Source: Blastocatellia bacterium
Lineage (GTDB): Bacteria; Acidobacteriota; Blastocatellia; Pyrinomonadales; Pyrinomonadaceae
NCBI GenBank assembly: GCA_003175865.1
Contig: PSRF01000200.1
Coordinates: 1 to 8,513, forward strand
Direction: 5' to 3'
Length of the DNA stretch: 8,513 nucleotides
In this document: positions 5,447 through 8,513 of the stretch, piece by piece
How the letters are laid out: each line of letters opens with the position of its first letter
Numbering within the stretch: the first letter of the stretch is position 1
The notes under the pieces: generated by a model
Seen by the model: the letters and a program-made list of their open reading frames with translations, nothing else
The model's database searches: none
Told to the model about the DNA's origin: nothing
Translations under genes and position numbers: made by a program

Positions 5447-7021
5447 CTACGGGGTTTGCGGTGGCGTGCCGGCCTTGGACGCCGCCGCTAAAGCCCGATC
5501 GATTGCCTCACGCAAACCCTCAGCACTCAAGGTCTTCAATCTAACACCGTTGATGAAAATGGCAGGCGTACTGCTGATACCGTACATCTCGCCATCTTCC
5601 ATGTCGTGCTTCACTTCGGCGGCGTAGATGCCGCGGTCAAGTTCTGCATCAAAGCGCGCTCGGTCCAAACCAATCTCGCTCGCGTACTTCTTTAACGAGG
5701 GTACGTCGAGCGCCTTTTGCCGTTTGAACAATAGTGATGCGTACTCGAAGAATTTGCCTTGTGCTTTGGCAGCGTTGGCCGCTTCAGCAGCTTTTTCTGC
5801 AAATTCATGTTGGGCCAACGGGAAGTCGCGCATAACAAATCTCACTTTGTTTCCGTAGGTGGGCAGGACTTCTTCGAGAACTGGTTGCATCGCCCCGCAT
5901 GCTGGGCACTCAAAGTCACCGAATTCAACCACGGTAACGGGCGCATTCACATCGCCACGCATTGGATCGTCATCTATGCTGATCTGCTGGACGGGTTGCG
6001 GAGGCTCGGTAATCAGCCAACGGACATCAGCACCTTTTCTTAATCTGTCAGACAGAGCCTGCTCAAGTCGCTTCCTATCCTCCTCCTCTAAATAGCTCAC
6101 AACTTGGTTGCGAACTGTAGCCAGGTCACCGCTAATGCGTGCTTTATTTTCAGAGTAGAACTTTGTGACCTCGGCATCTGATGGCGTACGAACTTTATCG
6201 CTGACTTCAGTTCGAACAATCTGTTCTGGTCCAACCTGTTTGCGATTCGCCTCAGCTAACAGAAGGATGTCGTCAACCATTTGGTCAGCCTTCTGTTTCA
6301 TTGCGTCGTAGGCAGCTGAACGGAAGTTGTAGATCAAAGGCTTCAATCGTTCCCTTAACGCCGATGCTCGCAACGGTTGACCACCAATCGTTGCCACCAC
6401 TGCGTTCTCGTTGAGGTTTGGAGTGTTGATGTCCACTCCCATCACAACGGGAGTTGTCTTACGCAAACGCTGCACGAGCTCATCAGCCAGCCGATTCTCC
6501 ACCTCGTCATGCATGATGTTTGAGATCTGTTTCGCATCAGCGACAGGATCAACACCTTGAAATTGGTCTTTGTTGTCGTCATAGAACTTCTTTATCTGGG
6601 CCGGAGTAAACGCGGGAACCTTTTTAGCGATCTCAGTCTCATAAAGCTCGTGGGTTGTGATGCCCCGTCGTTTTGCTTCTCGCTGTAAAAGCTCCGTGTT
6701 GATCTGAAGTTGGAGAACACTGTTTCGCGTTTCCGCGATGCGATCCTCAACACTCTCAATTTGGGAGCGCAACTCTGCCGGAAAATCCGCGGTAGTTATT
6801 GTTTGTCCGTTGACTGTCACCAGGGGAATCGGCGAAGCAGGAGGTCTCGTGACAGGTGCGGCTGCCACTGGGGCAGGTGTCGCCGCTGGTTGTGCAGGCG
6901 CAACAGCAGTAGTCGTACTCGATTTCCTCGTTACGGGAGTCCTGCGGTTGGGAGTTTGAGCCAATGACCCGAATGCAAAGAGCACAAGGATTAGCGTTAG
7001 GGGGACAGTTTTAAGTCTCAT
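5447..7021 (-). CDS. Exported DsbA-like thiol oxidoreductase fused to two SurA-N-like modules
   Basis: A 524-residue envelope protein. A signal peptide covers 1-21 (LILVLFAFGSLA|Q), followed by a Pro/Ala/Thr-rich linker to about 66. Two similar helical modules come next: VTVNGQTITTADF at about 68-80, running to about 195, and VVATIGGQPLRAS at 208-220, running to about 336. Both have the opening strand and helix pattern of SurA/parvulin N-terminal chaperone regions, but there is no rotamase domain. From about 350 a DsbA-type thioredoxin fold follows (DAPVTVVEFGDFECPACG-like opening), with the CPAC active site at C372-C375 and cis-Pro in STPAIFING (P486). It probably oxidises or isomerises disulfides of exported proteins while the N-terminal modules hold unfolded clients (inference). 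The signal peptide supports the ATG at 7019-7021 although no clear ribosome binding site is seen. The gene converges on the selenoperoxiredoxin with only 5 bases between the stop codons, and both products are exported thioredoxin-fold proteins. Confidence 0.9.
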   Translation of the reverse strand: MRLKTVPLTLILVLFAFGSLAQTPNRRTPVTRKSSTTTAVAPAQPAATPAPVAAAPVTRPPASPIPLVTVNGQTITTADFPAELRSQIESVEDRIAETRNSVLQLQINTELLQREAKRRGITTHELYETEIAKKVPAFTPAQIKKFYDDNKDQFQGVDPVADAKQISNIMHDEVENRLADELVQRLRKTTPVVMGVDINTPNLNENAVVATIGGQPLRASALRERLKPLIYNFRSAAYDAMKQKADQMVDDILLLAEANRKQVGPEQIVRTEVSDKVRTPSDAEVTKFYSENKARISGDLATVRNQVVSYLEEEDRKRLEQALSDRLRKGADVRWLITEPPQPVQQISIDDDPMRGDVNAPVTVVEFGDFECPACGAMQPVLEEVLPTYGNKVRFVMRDFPLAQHEFAEKAAEAANAAKAQGKFFEYASLLFKRQKALDVPSLKKYASEIGLDRARFDAELDRGIYAAEVKHDMEDGEMYGISSTPAIFINGVRLKTLSAEGLREAIDRALAAASKAGTPPQTP

Positions 7022-7039
7022 ATGTTTATCGAGCTGGGA

Positions 7040-7068
7040 TGATAAGAGAACTACTTGTTAGAGCACAA
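7040..7068 (-). promoter_or_regulatory. Weak candidate promoter for the DsbA-fusion gene
   Basis: On the minus strand TTGTGC (-35, 7063-7068) and TTATCA (-10, 7040-7045) are 17 bases apart in the 112-base spacer 7022-7133. Transcription would start about 12 bases before the ATG at 7021, which would suit the missing ribosome binding site. The match to consensus is modest. Confidence 0.25.
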
Positions 7069-7133
7069 ACAGGCGAAAGGCGCTGCCTGAAAGATCCAGA
7101 CAACGCCAATCATTTTTGAGGACAGTCCGTGTC

Positions 7134-8513
7134 TCAGCGATAGCGGATGATGCTCTTACGCCGTCGTTTCACAGGTGTTCTGGCTGAAAGGAGATCGTTG
7201 TGTCTACCATTCAGGATGAATGCAAGCCCCTGATGTGTAACACCCAACATCCTGGCTGCACGAGTTACGCTCCCGCCGGATGCCTCGAGCGCCTTTCGAA
7301 TTAAGCTGCCTTCATATTGAAGAACGTCCGCTTCAAGCGAGTAGCCTTCAGCGACTGAAAAGCCATTGGCAGGGGCTGAACCTATATCTTCTTTTTGAAC
7401 ATCAGCGCGAAGGATACGTCTCGCCGCCTGCCCTAAGCGCAATTCGATCCGCGGATGCTGGGAACGAACAAGCAGCCTGTCGGCAGTTTCAAAGTATTGT
7501 TTTAACTCCGTCGTTTTAAGTGCAAAACCGAGTTCTTCGATCGCTGTCAGTGCTGCCAGCCCACCACCGTCCGGATCACCAGCTTGATGAGCAACTGAAA
7601 TAGCGCGATCAAACGTCGTCCTTGCCTCGACCTTCTGATCTAAACGAGCTAGTGCAGTTGCGTGCGTCGTGAGTGCCTCCGCCAGGATCGATTGTTCGCC
7701 GCCTCTTTCCAGAAAACGTACAGCTGATCGAGCAAACTTCTCGGCCTCCTGACTCTTTCCCTCAAGTAAATAAGTTTGGGCGCGAGTATCATCAACTCCG
7801 GCGGCGCCACCATGGTCTCCTACGCTTAGATGCAGCGCACGTGCTCGGTCCAAGTGTTCGTATGCTTCTTTGAACCGGCCGAGCCTGGCGAATAGAAAGC
7901 CTTCGTTGTTTTCGACGCGTGCGCGAAATCTCTTGTGACCTGCTTCCTCGAAGTGAATTTGAGCAGCGGCAAACTCCACCAAGGCCTGATCGATGTAAGT
8001 TTCGTTGTCTCGCGCTAGACCGACGCCCTTAAGAGCAAGCGCATACGAGTTGTGAAACTTACCCTTGAGCGAATGATTCGTGCTCAACTCAAACAAGGGT
8101 GCGGCATCGTGATAGATGCGGAGTGCTTCGTCAAGACGATTTGCAACTTGTTCGATGATTGCAGAGTTCAGCAGCGCTCTTAGCCTTTGCTCACTTTGCA
8201 AATCGCCTAATCTATCAAGTGCGTGGCGCAGAGTTACTCGTGCTTCATCGAGCGCACCTTCGCGCCAGTAGCAAATCGCCAAATCGATCATCGCCTCCAC
8301 GGCTTTTTCAGTCCTGCCAGCACCATCAGATATCGATGCACTCTCGCTAATAAGATCCTTTGCGATCTCCTGTGCGCCTTCAACCTGCCGAGCACTACCC
8401 AACCAACCAGTCAACGTTCCCGCCCGCAATAACAACTCCGCTTTCACTTCGTCGGGCAGACCGTCCGTCCGCGGGTGTTGACCAACAACTTGCCAATAGG
8501 GCGCGAGTGCTTC
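7134..8513 (-). CDS. TPR protein with C-terminal Fis-type helix-turn-helix (5' end off right edge)
   Basis: The visible part is 459 codons ending at TGA 7134-7136. The frame is open to the right edge (EALAPYWQVVGQHPRTDGLP upstream of an internal GTG at 8445-8447), so that GTG is not the real start. Six or more TPR-like units follow one another, for example ICYWREGALDEARVTLRHAL, an ANRLDEALRIYHDA unit, EGFLFARLGRFKEAYEHL, a YLLEGKSQEAEKFA unit and ALARLDQKVEARTTFDRA. The last 63 residues (7137-7325) form a Fis/HTH_8-type DNA-binding region, EGSLIRKALEASGGSVTRAA then MLGVTHQGLAFILNGRH, ending in a basic tail KRRRKS. It probably senses a partner or signal through the TPRs and binds DNA through the HTH. 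Similar TPR-Fis proteins occur, from memory, as multi-copy families in Acidobacteriota. It lies on the same strand as the DsbA fusion, 112 bases upstream, so co-transcription or local regulation is possible but not shown. Confidence 0.85.
   Translation of the reverse strand, partial: EALAPYWQVVGQHPRTDGLPDEVKAELLLRAGTLTGWLGSARQVEGAQEIAKDLISESASISDGAGRTEKAVEAMIDLAICYWREGALDEARVTLRHALDRLGDLQSEQRLRALLNSAIIEQVANRLDEALRIYHDAAPLFELSTNHSLKGKFHNSYALALKGVGLARDNETYIDQALVEFAAAQIHFEEAGHKRFRARVENNEGFLFARLGRFKEAYEHLDRARALHLSVGDHGGAAGVDDTRAQTYLLEGKSQEAEKFARSAVRFLERGGEQSILAEALTTHATALARLDQKVEARTTFDRAISVAHQAGDPDGGGLAALTAIEELGFALKTTELKQYFETADRLLVRSQHPRIELRLGQAARRILRADVQKEDIGSAPANGFSVAEGYSLEADVLQYEGSLIRKALEASGGSVTRAARMLGVTHQGLAFILNGRHNDLLSARTPVKRRRKSIIRYR

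Noticed and set aside
5460..5486. Hairpin GGTGGCGT/ACGCCGCC as a terminator between the convergent genes
   Set aside because: The 8-bp stem is real (one G-U pair), but no T-run follows on either strand and it lies in the coding sequence of the DsbA fusion.
7117..7136. Hairpin TGAG(G)ACA/TGTCTCA near the stop of the TPR-Fis gene as a terminator
   Set aside because: For the minus-strand gene the hairpin is followed by an A-run rather than a U-run, so it does not fit an intrinsic terminator.
8445..8447. GTG at 8445-8447 as the start of the TPR-Fis gene
   Set aside because: The frame is open upstream to the window edge and that stretch reads as protein of the same family, so the gene simply continues past the right edge.

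Overview
The window reads as a bacterial chromosome segment with moderate GC content, closely packed genes and no RNA genes, insertion sequences, CRISPR arrays or phage genes that I could recognise. The set of families (MalT/STAND-type NTPase-TPR regulators, a TPR protein ending in a Fis-type helix-turn-helix, a DsbA fused to SurA-N-like modules, an exported AhpC/TSA-type peroxiredoxin) looks most like an Acidobacteriota genome, perhaps Blastocatellia. That placement is inferred from remembered family resemblance, not from a search.

Layout from left to right. Positions 1-2880 (minus strand) hold two consecutive MalT-like NTPase genes. The first transcribed (2880 to 2077) is an NTPase domain alone. 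The second (from 1927) has NTPase, winged-helix and TPR parts, but an in-frame TAG at 635-637 separates NTPase/winged-helix from five TPR units that stay open to the left edge. Positions 3006-4670 (minus) encode a complete UbiB/ABC1-family atypical kinase with two C-terminal membrane helices. A 201-base divergent spacer follows. Positions 4872-5441 (plus) encode an exported peroxiredoxin. Positions 5447-7021 (minus) encode an exported SurA-N-like/DsbA fusion that converges on it with 5 bases between stop codons. Positions 7134-8513 (minus) are the 3' part of a TPR/Fis-HTH regulator that enters from the right edge.

The main discovery is the peroxiredoxin. Its frame is broken only by a TGA at 5112-5114, exactly where the peroxidatic cysteine codon belongs (F-T-G-G-[TGA]-T-K-E-L). 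The frame continues to a normal TAA. A 14-bp interrupted hairpin begins six bases after the TGA, with a GGC apical loop 23 bases after it. This is the size, distance and loop composition expected of a bacterial SECIS element. The best reading is a selenocysteine peroxiredoxin with a signal peptide, normally mis-annotated as two short ORFs. The selA/selB/selC/selD machinery it needs would lie elsewhere in the genome.

Functionally, the central part is an envelope redox pair: a secreted selenoperoxiredoxin and a secreted CPAC thiol oxidoreductase with chaperone-like modules, next to a membrane UbiB-like kinase often tied to quinone/lipid metabolism. The flanks are regulatory genes rich in TPRs. 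A functional link between these groups is inferred from position only.
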